From: Oerskovia flava
Lineage (GTDB): Bacteria; Actinomycetota; Actinomycetes; Actinomycetales; Cellulomonadaceae
Direction: 5' to 3'
NCBI RefSeq assembly: GCF_026163685.1
Contig: NZ_JAOXSR010000002.1
Span: forward strand, 186,001 to 250,000
DNA length: 64,000 nt
In this document: piece by piece, positions 50,235-60,116 of the stretch
How positions within the stretch are numbered: position 1 is the first letter of the stretch
Layout of the letters: each line of letters starts with the position of its first letter
Notes under the pieces: generated by a model
What the model saw: only the letters and a program-made list of their open reading frames with translations
Databases searched by the model: none
Told to the model about the DNA's origin: nothing
Position numbers and translations under genes: made by a program

Positions 50235-50555
50235 GTGAACATCGCACGCCACCCGTGGATCATCCCCGTCCTGATCCTCCTCGTCCTGCTGCTCTTCGGA
50301 TCGCGGCGGCTACCGGACATGGCCCGCAGCGTCGGCCAGTCGCTGAAGATCTTCAAGAAGGAGGTCAAGGACCTCCGCGAGGACGACGACGCCCCCGCCG
50401 CCGCACCGGCGCCCACCACGCCCACCGCACCGCAGGCGCAGGACACCGCGCCCGTGCAGCCCACCGCACCGCCCGGCACGGGTACGGGTACGTCCACGCA
50501 CGCCACGGGGAGCTCGCCGACGTCGACCCCGGACGACGGCACGCCGAAGGGCTAG
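50235..50555 (+). CDS. tatA: Twin-arginine translocase subunit TatA
   Basis: 106 residues. The short N-terminal helix ([44 protein letters not shown]) carries the hinge FG and the amphipathic helix of TatA. A Pro/Ala/Thr-rich tail follows. It forms the pore part of the Tat system for folded, often cofactor-bearing proteins. It is followed 3 nt later by tatC. Confidence 0.95.
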   Translation: MNIARHPWIIPVLILLVLLLFGSRRLPDMARSVGQSLKIFKKEVKDLREDDDAPAAAPAPTTPTAPQAQDTAPVQPTAPPGTGTGTSTHATGSSPTSTPDDGTPKG

Positions 50556-50558
50556 GAC

Positions 50559-51335
50559 GTGTCGCGTTCCGCTCGCGACGCCGAGGGGCGCATGCCCCTC
50601 AAGGAGCACCTCCTCGAGATCCGCAAGCGCATCGTCCTGGCCTCCGTCGGCGTCGTCCTCGGCGCCGTGCTCGGCTGGATCCTCTACACCCCGATCTTCG
50701 ACCTGCTGCAACAGCCGCTGCTCGACGCCGCCGCCGAGCGCGGCTCGCTCACCACGACGAACTTCGGCGGCGTGGCCACCGCGATCGACATGCGGGTCCG
50801 GGTCTCCCTCTTCCTCGGCGTCCTCGTCTCCTGCCCCTGGTGGCTCTACCAGCTGTGGGCGTTCGTCAACCCCGGCCTGACGCGCACCGAGCGGCGCTAC
50901 GCGTTCGGGTTTCTCGGCGCCGCCGTGCCGCTCTTCCTCGGCGGAGCCGCCCTCGCCTGGTACGTCCTGCCCCGCGCCGTGGTCATCCTCACCGAGTTCA
51001 CCCCGACCGGTGCGGCGAACCTCATCGACGCGCAGGGCTACCTGACGTTCGTCATGCAGTTCATCCTCGCGTTCGGAGTCGCGTTCCTCCTGCCCGTGGT
51101 CATGGTCACTCTCAACCTCCTCGGTGTCGTGCGGGGGTCGACCTGGCAGGGTGGCTGGCGGTGGGCGATCCTCCTGTCGTTCGTGTTCGCCGCCGTCATC
51201 ACCCCCACCCCCGACGCCCTGACGATGTTCTGGGTCGCCCTGCCGATCTGCGCCCTCTACTTCGCAGCCGCCGGGATCTGCCTCCTGCACGACCGCCGCG
51301 TCGACCGGCGCAACGCCGCCCTGCTCGAGGCATGA
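50559..51335 (+). CDS. tatC: Twin-arginine translocase subunit TatC
   Basis: 258 residues from GTG 50559. The N-terminal MPLKEHLLEIRKRI is the signature cytoplasmic segment with the conserved Glu that contacts the Tat signal peptide. Six membrane helices follow, with the PWWLYQLWAFVNPGLTRTERRY loop and ITPTPDALTMFWVALPI. It recognises twin-arginine signals. The pairing with tatA and the neighbouring pafBC and helY genes is classical actinobacterial order. Confidence 0.96.
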   Translation: MSRSARDAEGRMPLKEHLLEIRKRIVLASVGVVLGAVLGWILYTPIFDLLQQPLLDAAAERGSLTTTNFGGVATAIDMRVRVSLFLGVLVSCPWWLYQLWAFVNPGLTRTERRYAFGFLGAAVPLFLGGAALAWYVLPRAVVILTEFTPTGAANLIDAQGYLTFVMQFILAFGVAFLLPVVMVTLNLLGVVRGSTWQGGWRWAILLSFVFAAVITPTPDALTMFWVALPICALYFAAAGICLLHDRRVDRRNAALLEA

Positions 51336-51375
51336 GCACCGCTGCACATGTGCACGGTCGCGTGAGACCCGTCCG

Positions 51376-52386
51376 GTGAGCACCATCGGGGTCGTCGTCA
51401 ACCCCACCGCAGGTCGCGGACGCGGCCGCCGCGACGGCGCACGCACCCTGGCGCTCCTGCGCGAGGCCGGGCACACCGTCGTCGACCTGTCCGGACCCAA
51501 CCTGCCCCTCGCGCTCGAGACCGCCCACGCCGGCGTCCACCACGACACCCGCCTCGCACCCGGCACCGCCGACGGCCTCGACGCGCTGGTCGTCGTCGGG
51601 GGCGACGGCATGGTCCACCTCGGCGTCAACGCCGTCGCGGGCACCACCACCCCCCTCGGCATCGTCGCCGTCGGCAGCGGCAACGACACCGCCGCCGCCC
51701 TCGGCCTGCCCGTGCGCGACGTACGCGCCGCCGTCACCACCGCGCTCGACGCCCTCACCGCACCCCGCACCATCGACGCCGCCACCGTCCGCACCCACCA
51801 CCCGTCCGGCACCGCAGCCGACACCCCAGCCGGCACCGCGCCCGACACCGCGCCACGCTGGTTCTGCGGGGTGCTGTCCGCGGGCATCGACGCCGCCGTC
51901 AACGCCCGCGCCAACCGCCAGCGCTGGCCCCGCGGCAGCGCCCGGTACGTGCGCGCCGTCGTCGCCGAGCTCGCCCGGTTCGTCCCGTACGGGTACCGCC
52001 TGACGCTCACCGGCGCCGACGGGCACCCGCACGTGTGGGAGTCCCCGGGCAGCCTCGTCGCCGTGGCCAACGGGCCGCGCATCGGCGGGGGAGTGCGCAT
52101 CGCCCCGGACGCCCGGCTCGACGACGGCCTGCTCGACGTCGTCGTCGCCGGCCCCCTCACCCGCCTCGGCGCCGCTCGCATCTTCCCCGGCATGTACGCC
52201 GGGCGGCACGTGCACCACCGCTCGGTGCACGTGCACCAGGTCACGCACGTCGTCCTCGAGGCCACCACCGCCGGGCACGCCCCGCCGCCCGCCTTCGCCG
52301 ACGGCGAGCACATCGGGAACCTGCCGCTCGAGGTGCACGTCCACCCCGGCGCGCTGCGCGTCCTCGCCCCGGGCGGCGAACCGTAG
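51376..52386 (+). CDS. Diacylglycerol/lipid kinase family protein
   Basis: 336 residues from GTG 51376. The catalytic DAGK domain has VVNPTAGRGRGRR at the start and the nucleotide-binding VVVGGDGMVHLGVNAVAGTTTPLGIVAVGSGNDTAAALGLP. The second domain has SAGIDAAVNARAN and FADGEHIGNLPLEVHVHPGALRVLAP. It phosphorylates diacylglycerol or a related lipid at the membrane; the exact lipid is not evident. It lies between tatC and helY with 40-nt and 9-nt gaps. Confidence 0.9.
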   Translation: MSTIGVVVNPTAGRGRGRRDGARTLALLREAGHTVVDLSGPNLPLALETAHAGVHHDTRLAPGTADGLDALVVVGGDGMVHLGVNAVAGTTTPLGIVAVGSGNDTAAALGLPVRDVRAAVTTALDALTAPRTIDAATVRTHHPSGTAADTPAGTAPDTAPRWFCGVLSAGIDAAVNARANRQRWPRGSARYVRAVVAELARFVPYGYRLTLTGADGHPHVWESPGSLVAVANGPRIGGGVRIAPDARLDDGLLDVVVAGPLTRLGAARIFPGMYAGRHVHHRSVHVHQVTHVVLEATTAGHAPPPAFADGEHIGNLPLEVHVHPGALRVLAPGGEP

Positions 52387-52395
52387 GCTGGCACC

Positions 52396-55293
52396 ATGAC
52401 GGCCGCCACACGATCCACCGGAGCGAACCCGCCCGACGACACCACCAGCCCGGCCGCCCGGTACGCCGCCGCGCGCGCACGCCAGGCCGCCGGACGCACC
52501 GAGCTCGCGCGGTTTCGCGAGACCCTCGACTTCCCCCTCGACGACTTCCAGGTCGACGCCTGCACCGCCCTCGAGGAAGGACGAGGCGTCCTCGTCGCCG
52601 CCCCCACCGGCGCCGGCAAGACCGTCGTCGGGGAGTTCGCCGTCCACCTCGCCCTCACCAGCGGGCGCAAGGCGTTCTACACCACCCCGATCAAAGCGCT
52701 GTCCAACCAGAAGTACACCGACCTCGCGCGCCGCCACGGCGTCGACGCCGTCGGCCTGCTCACCGGCGACACCTCCATCAACGGCGACGCGCCCGTCGTC
52801 GTCATGACCACCGAGGTGCTGCGCAACATGCTCTACGGCGGGTCGCGCGCCCTCGACGGGCTCGCGTACGTCGTCATGGACGAGGTGCACTACCTCGCCG
52901 ACCGGTTCCGCGGACCGGTGTGGGAAGAGGTCATCATCCACCTCTCCGACGACGTCCAGCTCGTCTCCCTGTCCGCCACCGTGTCCAACGCCGAGGAGTT
53001 CGGCGACTGGCTCGAGATGGTGCGCGGCGACACCGCCGTCGTCGTCAGCGAGCGCCGACCCGTCCCGCTGTGGCAGCACGTCCTCACGGGGTCGACCGGG
53101 ACGCGCGCCCCGGGGGCCGCAGGGGCGGGCGGTGACCTGCTCGACCTGTACGCGCACGACGTCGACCCGACGGACCCGGGGGTCAACCCGCCGATCAACC
53201 CCGACCTGCTCGCGGCGTTCCGTACCGTCGGGCGCGACCTGCACGGCGGGGGCAGGCGCGGGCCGGGCGACCGGGGGTACCGGGGCCGTGGTGGGCGTCG
53301 GGGCGGCGACGGCCCGCGTGCGGCGCCCGGTCGGCGGACCCCGCCCCGGTTCGCCGTGGTCGACGCCCTGGACGCGGACGGGCTGCTGCCCGCGATCTAC
53401 TTCATCTTCTCGCGCGCCGGGTGCGAGGGCGCCGTGACGCAGTGCCTGGCGGCGGGTCTGCGGCTGACGACGCCGCAGGAAGAGGCCGCCATCCGGGCGG
53501 TCGTCGAGGAGCGCGGCGCGACCATCCCGCCCGAGGACCTCGAGGTGCTCGGCTTCTGGACGTGGAGCGAGTCCCTGGCGCGGGGGGTGGCGGCGCACCA
53601 CGCGGGCATGCTGCCGGTGTTCAAGGAGACCGTCGAGGAGCTGTTCAGCCGGGGGCTGGTCAAGGTGGTGTTCGCCACCGAGACCCTCGCGCTGGGCATC
53701 AACATGCCGGCCCGTTCGGTCGTGCTGGAGAAGCTCGTCAAGTGGGACGGTACGTCGCACGTGGACGTCACCCCCGGCGAGTACACCCAGCTCACGGGGC
53801 GGGCGGGGCGGCGGGGCATCGACGTGGAGGGGCACGCCGTCGTGGTGGACCACCCGGGGCTGGACCCGGTGGCGCTGGCGGGCCTGGCGTCCAAGCGGCT
53901 GTACCCGCTGCGCTCGAGCTTTCGCCCCACGTACAACATGGCGGTCAACCTCGTCGCACAGGTGGGCCGTGAGCGCGCCCGTGACGTCCTGGAGACGTCG
54001 TTCGCGCAGTTCCAGGCCGACCGTGGTGTGGTGGGCCTGGCCAAGCAGGCGCAGTCCCACGCGGAGGCCCTCGACGGGTACGCGAAGGCGATGACGTGCG
54101 ACCGGGGGGACTTCGCCGAGTACGCGGCGCTGCGCCGGCGGATCTCGGCCCGGGAGCAGGACCTGTCGAAGTCCGCGCAGCGTGAGCAGCGCGCGCAGGT
54201 CGTGCGTTCGTTCGAGCAGCTGCGGCCGGGCGACGTCGTCGAGGTCCCCGGGGGGCGGCGCGCCGGCTACGTCGTCGTGCTCGACCCCGGGCTCGGGGCG
54301 GGGTTCGACGGGCCGCGGCCGACCGTCCTCACGCAGGACCGCCAGGTGAAGAAGCTCACGGTCGCCGACACCCCGTCGGGCATCCGCACCGTGACGAAGA
54401 TCCGCATCCCGAAGTCGTTCAACCCGCGGGTGCCGGCGTCGCGCCGCGATCTCGCGTCGTCGCTGCGCAACGCCCTCGGGGCGTTCGCGGACGCGCCCGG
54501 CACCCATCCGGGCGGGCGGGGGCGGGCGCGGTCCGCCGCGGCCGACGACGCCGAGCTGACCCGCCTGCGGGCCGCGCTGCGCGAGCACCCCTGCCACGGG
54601 TGCCCCGAGCGGGAGGACCACGCCCGGTGGGCGGAGCGCTGGGGGAGGCTGAAGAAGGAGCACGACGCGATCGTGCGCCGGGTCGAGGGCCGCACGGGGT
54701 CCATCGCGCGGGTCTTCGACCACATCTGCGACATCCTCGAGGGCCTGGGCTACCTGGAGTCCGCGGACGACGGTGCGCTGCGGGTCACCGACGACGGCCG
54801 GTGGCTGCGGCGGCTGTACGCCGAGAGCGACCTGCTGCTCGCCGAGTGCCTGCGCCGGGGCGTGTGGGACGAGCTCGACCCGCCGGCGCTGGCCGCGGCG
54901 GTCTCCACCATCGTGTACTCCGGGCGCCGGGACGAGCCGTCGGAGCCGTACGTGCCCGGCGGGCCGACGGGGCGCCTCGCGCGAGCCCTCGACGAGACGG
55001 TGCGCGTGTGGTCCGAGGTCGACGACCTCGAGCAGGTGCACCGCATCGAGGCGACCGGGACGCTCGACCTCGGTCTCGTCGCGTCCGTGCACCGCTGGGC
55101 GCGCGGACGTGACCTCGACGCCGTCCTGCGTGGCTCCGAGCTCGCCGCCGGTGACTTCGTGCGCTGGTGCAAGCAGATCATCGACGTCCTCGACCAGCTC
55201 GCGTCCGCCGCCCCGCAGGCGCGGGTGCGCAGCAACGCCGTGCGCGCGATCGAGCTGCTGCGGCGAGGTGTGGTCGCCTACTCGAGCGTGTGA
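52396..55293 (+). CDS. helY: SKI2/Mtr4-type DEAD/DEAH-box RNA helicase
   Basis: 965 residues. Motif I (VAAPTGAGKTVVGEFAVHLAL), motif II (VVMDEVHYLADRFRGPVWEE), motif III (VSLSATVSNAEEFGDWL) and motif VI (QLTGRAGRRGIDVEGHAVVV) are complete. The arch-type insertion and the C-terminal DSHCT domain follow (AESDLLLAECLRRGVWDELDPPALAAAVSTIVY). A Gly/Arg-rich stretch (near 285-315) interrupts the helicase core, as in several actinobacterial homologues. The family is called HelY in mycobacteria and is presumed to act in RNA turnover. Confidence 0.93.
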   Translation: MTAATRSTGANPPDDTTSPAARYAAARARQAAGRTELARFRETLDFPLDDFQVDACTALEEGRGVLVAAPTGAGKTVVGEFAVHLALTSGRKAFYTTPIKALSNQKYTDLARRHGVDAVGLLTGDTSINGDAPVVVMTTEVLRNMLYGGSRALDGLAYVVMDEVHYLADRFRGPVWEEVIIHLSDDVQLVSLSATVSNAEEFGDWLEMVRGDTAVVVSERRPVPLWQHVLTGSTGTRAPGAAGAGGDLLDLYAHDVDPTDPGVNPPINPDLLAAFRTVGRDLHGGGRRGPGDRGYRGRGGRRGGDGPRAAPGRRTPPRFAVVDALDADGLLPAIYFIFSRAGCEGAVTQCLAAGLRLTTPQEEAAIRAVVEERGATIPPEDLEVLGFWTWSESLARGVAAHHAGMLPVFKETVEELFSRGLVKVVFATETLALGINMPARSVVLEKLVKWDGTSHVDVTPGEYTQLTGRAGRRGIDVEGHAVVVDHPGLDPVALAGLASKRLYPLRSSFRPTYNMAVNLVAQVGRERARDVLETSFAQFQADRGVVGLAKQAQSHAEALDGYAKAMTCDRGDFAEYAALRRRISAREQDLSKSAQREQRAQVVRSFEQLRPGDVVEVPGGRRAGYVVVLDPGLGAGFDGPRPTVLTQDRQVKKLTVADTPSGIRTVTKIRIPKSFNPRVPASRRDLASSLRNALGAFADAPGTHPGGRGRARSAAADDAELTRLRAALREHPCHGCPEREDHARWAERWGRLKKEHDAIVRRVEGRTGSIARVFDHICDILEGLGYLESADDGALRVTDDGRWLRRLYAESDLLLAECLRRGVWDELDPPALAAAVSTIVYSGRRDEPSEPYVPGGPTGRLARALDETVRVWSEVDDLEQVHRIEATGTLDLGLVASVHRWARGRDLDAVLRGSELAAGDFVRWCKQIIDVLDQLASAAPQARVRSNAVRAIELLRRGVVAYSSV

Positions 55294-55330
55294 CCCCACC
55301 GCCGCACGTGTGCCGCTAGGGTGCAGGACT

Positions 55331-56965
55331 GTGGCTTCCACCCTGTACCGCAACGGCGTCATCCACTCCCAGAGCGACCCGTTCGCCGAGGCGCTCCTCG
55401 TCGACGACGGCGTCATCGCGTGGATCGGCGCGAACGACACGGCCGCCGGGTTCGCACCCCGCGCCGACCGGGTGATCGACCTCGACGGCGCACTCGTCAC
55501 CCCCGGGTTCGTCGACGCCCACGCCCACCTGTTCGACACGGGACTCGCGCTCGAGTCCGTCGACCTCACCTCGGCCGCCGGCACCACGTCGCTGGCCGGT
55601 GCCCTGGCCGCCCTGCACGCCGCCGCCACCACGTCTGCCCACACCTCCGACGTCCTGCTGGCCTTCGGGTGGGACGAGCAGGCCTGGCCCGAGGCGCGTG
55701 CCCCGCACCGCACCGAGATCGACGCCGCGTGCGGAGGGCGCCCGGTGTACGCCGCACGCGCCGACGCGCACTCCGCCGTCGTGTCCTCCGCGCTCGCCGC
55801 GAGCGCCGCTCTCCACGGGCTGCCGGGCTGGTCCGACGACGGCCGGGTGACGGGCGAGGCGCACCACGTGGCGCGGGACGTCGCGCGCGACGTGTCCGGT
55901 GCACGGCGGACGGCGGCGTACCGGGCGGCGCTGGCGCAGGCGGCGCGGCGCGGGATCGTCAGCGTGCACGAGATGAGCGCACCGCACATCGACACGCGTG
56001 CCGGGCTGCGGGAGATCCTGTCCCTCACGCAGGACGCCGCGGACGGGTCCGCGCACGTCGTGGCCTACCGGGGTGAGCTGTGCGTGACGGTGGACGACGC
56101 GCGCGAGCTCCTGGCGGACGTGCCGGGCCTGACGGGCATCGGCGGTGACCTCAACGTGGACGGGTCGGTGGGGTCGCGCACGGCGGCGATGCGCCTGCCG
56201 TACCAGGACGCCCCGGGCGAGCGGGGGGAGCTGTTCCTCGGTGCCGAGCAGATCGGCAACCACCTGAGCGCGGTGACGGGTGCGGGTACGCAGGGCGGGT
56301 TCCACGTCATCGGGGACCGCGCGATGGACGAGTTCCTCCTCGGCCTGGAGGTGGCCGCTCAGGTGCACGGCGCGGGCCCGCTGCGGGCGGGGCGTCACCG
56401 CGTGGAGCACGCCCTGTTCGTGGACGCGTCCGCGCTCGCGCGCCTGCTGCTGTTCGGGGTGTCGTTGAGCATCCAGCCGGCGTTCGACGCGACGTGGGGC
56501 GGGGCGGCCGGCACGTACGCGGCCCGGGTCGGGGCGACGCGCGCGGGTGGTGTGTCCCCGTTCGCCGACCTCGCCGGGGCGGGGGTGCCGCTCGCGTTCG
56601 GGTCGGACGCCCCGGTGACGCCCCTGGACCCGTGGGGTGCGGTGCGGGCGGCGATGACGCACGCGGACCCCGACCAGCGGATCTCGGCGCGGGCCGCGTT
56701 CCGTGCGCACACCCGGGGTGGCTGGCGCATCGCGGGCCTCGACGACACGGGCGCGGGGCAGCTGCGGGTCGGTGCGCCCGCGCACCTGGCGGTGTGGCGG
56801 GCGGAGCACCTCGTGGTGCAGGGTGCGTCGCGCGCGGTCTCGTCCTGGAGCACCGACGCCCGCGCGGGGACCCCGCTGCTGCCGGACCTCGGGCCGGGTG
56901 CGCCCGAGCCCGAGTGCCTGCAGACGGTGCGCGCCGGCGTCGTCCTGCACGACACGTTCGACTGA
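55331..56965 (+). CDS. Amidohydrolase-family protein (YtcJ-like)
   Basis: 544 residues from GTG 55331. The amidohydrolase barrel starts with the metal-binding TPGFVDAHAHLFDTG. Other conserved parts are GGDLNVDGSVGSRTAAM, GFHVIGDRAMDEFL, HRVEHALFVDASALAR, FGSDAPVTPLDPWGAVRAAM and GQLRVGAPAHLAVW. This is the YtcJ/NfdA (N-substituted formamide deformylase-like) branch. The substrate is unknown. It seems monocistronic. Confidence 0.9.
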   Translation: MASTLYRNGVIHSQSDPFAEALLVDDGVIAWIGANDTAAGFAPRADRVIDLDGALVTPGFVDAHAHLFDTGLALESVDLTSAAGTTSLAGALAALHAAATTSAHTSDVLLAFGWDEQAWPEARAPHRTEIDAACGGRPVYAARADAHSAVVSSALAASAALHGLPGWSDDGRVTGEAHHVARDVARDVSGARRTAAYRAALAQAARRGIVSVHEMSAPHIDTRAGLREILSLTQDAADGSAHVVAYRGELCVTVDDARELLADVPGLTGIGGDLNVDGSVGSRTAAMRLPYQDAPGERGELFLGAEQIGNHLSAVTGAGTQGGFHVIGDRAMDEFLLGLEVAAQVHGAGPLRAGRHRVEHALFVDASALARLLLFGVSLSIQPAFDATWGGAAGTYAARVGATRAGGVSPFADLAGAGVPLAFGSDAPVTPLDPWGAVRAAMTHADPDQRISARAAFRAHTRGGWRIAGLDDTGAGQLRVGAPAHLAVWRAEHLVVQGASRAVSSWSTDARAGTPLLPDLGPGAPEPECLQTVRAGVVLHDTFD

Positions 56966-57277
56966 CGTCCGGTCGGCCGGCACGCCGGGTGACCCGTCGG
57001 GTGGTGCTTCCGCTTGACAGCTCCGGGACCCGGGGGAGTAGGTTCGATCAGGTGTTCCGGCCTCCACGGCCGTGCAGGGGGACGAGCCACCGATGACGGC
57101 CCCCGCGTGCGCTGTGGCAGGCGACTGGTCGGACCCGCGCGCTCAGTAGAAAACGTGCCTCGCCGGTGGCGGTGTCGTACGGGCCGAAGGGCGCGCGGGT
57201 CGGCCGCTCCCCACCTCCTGTCCGCTTCTCGTGGTGCCTGCGTGGGTCGCCGGGACGACGTCGCGTAGTCTGCACAG
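56966..57277 (+). promoter_or_regulatory. Gap upstream of lnt with a TTGACA promoter
   Basis: 312 bp. TTGACA at 57014-57019 and TAGGTT at 57039-57044 (19-bp spacer) form a plausible vegetative promoter for lnt-ppm1, with a long leader of about 220 nt. An 18-codon ORF with an AGGGGGA-type ribosome binding site begins at 57093; it has no recognisable content. Otherwise I see nothing in this stretch. Confidence 0.5.
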
Positions 57278-58855
57278 GTGGTGAACCGTGCCCCGAGCCG
57301 TTGGCTGCTCCTCCTCCTCGCCGTCGCCGGTGGTCTGATCACCGACACCGCCTTCCCGGACCGTGGGTGGTGGGGCACCGTGTTCGTCGGTGTCGCGCTG
57401 CTGTACTACGCCCTGGTGCGCGACAACGCATGGTTCAACGCGCTAGTCGGGTTCGTGTGGGGCATGGCCTTCTTCCTGCCGCACATCCAGTGGGCGCAGT
57501 ACGCGACCGACACGGTGCCGTGGGTGGCGCTGAGCGTCCTGGAGTCGTCGTTCGTCGCGGTGTTCGGCGCCGCGTGGACGTGGGCGCGCCGGATCGGTGC
57601 GGTCCGCGACCACCGGGCGGTCCAGGTCGTGGTGTTCGCCGTGCTGTTCGTCGCCGCCGAGCAGGCCCGCAGCCAGGTGCCGTTCGGCGGGTTCCCCTGG
57701 GGGCGGCTCGCCTTCTCCCAGGTCGACTCGCCCCTCGGCCGCACCGCCTGGCTGGGCGGCGAGGTCCTCGTCTCCCTCCTCGTGGCGCTCACCGGCGCGC
57801 TCCTCGCGGTCGGCCTCGTCTGGGCGCGCCGCCTCCAGGTGGGGGCCACCCTCACTGCCGGCGCCCTCGGCGTCGCCCTCCTCGTCGGGTCGTTGCTCGT
57901 GCCGCTCGACACCCGGGCCGAGTCGGGACGCCTCGCGATCGGCGCCGTCCAGGGCAACGTCGCCGAACCGGGCCTCGGATCGTTCGCGAACCGGGCCGAG
58001 GTCCTCAACAACCACATCGACGGCACCGTCGCCCTCCTCGACGACTCCCTGCGCGGAGACCTGGACGTCGTGCTGTGGCCCGAGAACGGCTCGGACCTGG
58101 ACCCGCAGACCACTCCCGACGTCGCGGCGGACATCGACGCGGCCGCCGAGGCGGTCGGCGCGCCGATCCTCGTCGGCGCGCAGGAATACCCCGAGACCGG
58201 TGGCCGGTTCAACGTCGCGCTGCTGTGGGAGCCCGGCACCGGTGTCATCGACCGGTACGCCAAGCAGCACCCCGCCCCGTTCGGCGAGTACATGCCGATG
58301 CGCGACCTGCTGCGGGTCTTCTCCGACCAGGTCGACCGCGTGACGATCGACATGATCGCCGGCGAGGAGGTCGGGATCATCGACCTGCCGTCCGAGCGCC
58401 TGGGGCGCACGGTGCCGCTCGGCACCGTGATCTGCTTCGAGGTCGCCTACGAGGAACTCATCTACGACGCCGTGGACGCCGGCGCGGAGATCCTCGTCGT
58501 CCCGACGAACAACGCGTCCTTCGGGTACAGCCCCGAGTCCACGCAGCAGCTCGCGATGAGCCGGCTGCGCGCCATCACCACGGGTCGGGCGACCGTGCAG
58601 ATCTCCACCGTCGGCGTGAGCGGCATCATCGCCCCCAACGGGGCGCTACTGCAGAGCACCGAGCTGTTCACCGCCGACCAGCTCGTCGCGTCGCTGCCGC
58701 TGCGCACCTCCACGACCCCCGCGACGCGCCTCGGCGCGATGCCCGCGAACGTCGTCCTGGTCGCCGGCATCCTGCTCGTCGCCGGCGGGGTCGCGGCGCA
58801 CGTGCGAACCCGTCGCCAGGGCAGTACGCGCCGTCGACCGAACGGCGGACGATGA
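57278..58855 (+). CDS. lnt: Apolipoprotein N-acyltransferase
   Basis: 525 residues from GTG 57278. Six to seven membrane helices form the N-terminal half. The nitrilase-type catalytic domain follows, with Glu in [12 protein letters not shown], Lys in [19 protein letters not shown] and Cys in [18 protein letters not shown] last helix ([17 protein letters not shown]) closes the protein. It adds the third acyl chain to lipoproteins such as the binding protein at 23968. The stop overlaps ppm1 by 4 nt (ATGA). Confidence 0.93.
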   Translation: MVNRAPSRWLLLLLAVAGGLITDTAFPDRGWWGTVFVGVALLYYALVRDNAWFNALVGFVWGMAFFLPHIQWAQYATDTVPWVALSVLESSFVAVFGAAWTWARRIGAVRDHRAVQVVVFAVLFVAAEQARSQVPFGGFPWGRLAFSQVDSPLGRTAWLGGEVLVSLLVALTGALLAVGLVWARRLQVGATLTAGALGVALLVGSLLVPLDTRAESGRLAIGAVQGNVAEPGLGSFANRAEVLNNHIDGTVALLDDSLRGDLDVVLWPENGSDLDPQTTPDVAADIDAAAEAVGAPILVGAQEYPETGGRFNVALLWEPGTGVIDRYAKQHPAPFGEYMPMRDLLRVFSDQVDRVTIDMIAGEEVGIIDLPSERLGRTVPLGTVICFEVAYEELIYDAVDAGAEILVVPTNNASFGYSPESTQQLAMSRLRAITTGRATVQISTVGVSGIIAPNGALLQSTELFTADQLVASLPLRTSTTPATRLGAMPANVVLVAGILLVAGGVAAHVRTRRQGSTRRRPNGGR

Positions 58856-59649
58856 GCACGGCCCACGGCGCACGAGTCCTCGTCGTCATCCCCACCTACG
58901 ACGAGCGGGACACCCTGCCCGGGACGCTCGCACGCCTCCGGGTGGCGGTGCCCGCTGCGCACGTGCTCGTCGTGGACGACGCCAGCCCTGACGGGACCGG
59001 TGAGCTCGCCGATGCGGCGGCGCGTACGGACGACCAGGTGCACGTGCTGCACCGCGCCGGCAAGGCCGGTCTCGGCACCGCGTACGTCGCCGGGTTCCGG
59101 TGGGCGCTGGACGCCGGGTACGACGTCGTCGTCGAGATGGACGCGGACGGCTCGCACCAGCCTGAGGAGCTGCCCCGGCTGCTCGACGCGCTCGACGACG
59201 GCACCGCGCTGGTCATCGGCTCCCGGTGGGTGCCGGGCGGGCGCGTGGAGAACTGGCCGGGGCACCGCGAGCTGCTCTCCCGGGCGGGCAACACCTACAC
59301 GCGCCTCGCGCTCGGCATCGACCTGCGCGACGCCACCGCGGGCTTCCGCGCCTACCGGGCCACGGCGCTGCGCGCGATCGACCTGGGTGACGTCGCGTCC
59401 CAGGGCTACTGCTTCCAGGTGGACATGGCGTGGCGCGTCACCCGCACCGGCGGGCGCGTCGTCGAGGTCCCCATCACGTTCGTCGAGCGCACCGCCGGCC
59501 GCTCGAAGATGAGCCGCGCGATCGTCGCCGAGGCGCTGTGGAAGATCACGGCCTGGGGTGCGGCCCACCGCGCGGCACAGCTCGCCGCCGTCCTGCGGCC
59601 GCGCCGCAACCCGAGCACCGGGACGCACGACGAGGCCCGGACCTCGTAG
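58852..59649 (+). CDS. ppm1: Polyprenol-phosphate mannosyltransferase (Ppm1/DPM1-type GT2)
   Basis: 265 residues. The GT2 start [18 protein letters not shown] and [15 protein letters not shown] are followed by the catalytic DxD ([19 protein letters not shown]), [21 protein letters not shown] and the DPM-specific [12 protein letters not shown]...YCFQVDMAW and [14 protein letters not shown]. It makes polyprenyl-phosphate mannose for lipoglycans and protein mannosylation. In Mycobacterium tuberculosis the two activities are one fused protein (Ppm1, with an Lnt-like half); here they are separate genes with a 4-nt overlap. Confidence 0.92.
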   Translation: MSTAHGARVLVVIPTYDERDTLPGTLARLRVAVPAAHVLVVDDASPDGTGELADAAARTDDQVHVLHRAGKAGLGTAYVAGFRWALDAGYDVVVEMDADGSHQPEELPRLLDALDDGTALVIGSRWVPGGRVENWPGHRELLSRAGNTYTRLALGIDLRDATAGFRAYRATALRAIDLGDVASQGYCFQVDMAWRVTRTGGRVVEVPITFVERTAGRSKMSRAIVAEALWKITAWGAAHRAAQLAAVLRPRRNPSTGTHDEARTS

Positions 59650-59664
59650 GGTCCGGGCCTCGTC
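59629..59664 (+). terminator. Terminator of lnt-ppm1
   Basis: A perfect 15-bp stem (GACGAGGCCCGGACC and complement) with a 6-nt loop. It overlaps the last ppm1 codons, with the stop codon in the loop. It also faces the convergent rbpA gene and may serve both. Confidence 0.75.
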
Positions 59665-59704
59665 GGCAGGGCAGTCTGATCAGGCGGTGCGCCAGACCGT
59701 GCGC

Positions 59705-60049
59705 TCAGGCGCTGCGGCGCAGCTTGCCCGCGCGCAGCAGGCCCAGACGCTCGTCCAGCAGGTCCTCGAGCTCCTTGATCGTGCGGCGCTCGAGCAGCAT
59801 GTCCCAGTGGGTACGTGCCGGCTTGCCCGCCTTGGGCTCGGGGCGCTCCGCGTCACGCAGCAGGGCCTCCTCGCCGCAACGGCACTCCCAGACCGCGGGC
59901 ACCTCGGCCTCGGTCGAGAACGGCAGGATGATGGTGTGGCCGTTGGGGCAGTCGTAGTGCGCCTGGAAGCGGGGAGCGAAGTCGACGCCCTCGTCCGACT
60001 CCATGCTCTTCGCACCGATGCTCATTCCACGCAGGGACCGGTCGGGCAT
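59705..60049 (-). CDS. rbpA: RNA polymerase-binding protein RbpA
   Basis: 114 residues. The start is ATG 60049, with GGAGG 6 nt upstream; a TTG at 60061 would add four residues. The N-terminus (RSLRGMSIGAKSMESDEGVDFAPRF) is the RNA-polymerase-contacting tail. The core has two Cys pairs or equivalents (YDCPNGH, ECRCGEEA), and the sigma-interacting helical end is THWDMLLERRTIKELEDLLDERL. It is an actinobacterial transcription activator that stabilises the open complex and confers rifampicin tolerance in some species. The SigR-like promoter upstream fits its known thiol-stress control in Streptomyces. Confidence 0.96.
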   Translation of the reverse strand: MPDRSLRGMSIGAKSMESDEGVDFAPRFQAHYDCPNGHTIILPFSTEAEVPAVWECRCGEEALLRDAERPEPKAGKPARTHWDMLLERRTIKELEDLLDERLGLLRAGKLRRSA

Positions 60050-60087
60050 GTTGTCCTCCAAGGGGGTTGCGGCAGGGTTCTACGACG

Positions 60088-60116
60088 AACAACGCCGTCA
60101 CCTGATCGAGTGTTCC
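60088..60116 (-). promoter_or_regulatory. SigR-type promoter of rbpA
   Basis: On the minus strand GGAAC (60116-60112), 18 bp, then GTTGTT (60093-60088). The SigR consensus is GGAAT-N18-GTT. It lies 39 bp upstream of the rbpA start. In Streptomyces coelicolor rbpA is a SigR target, so this assignment has family support. Confidence 0.7.

Noticed and set aside
57093-57149. 18-codon ORF before lnt as a leader peptide gene
   Set aside because: The ribosome binding site is weak, the sequence carries no regulatory codon run and no coupled hairpin is visible.
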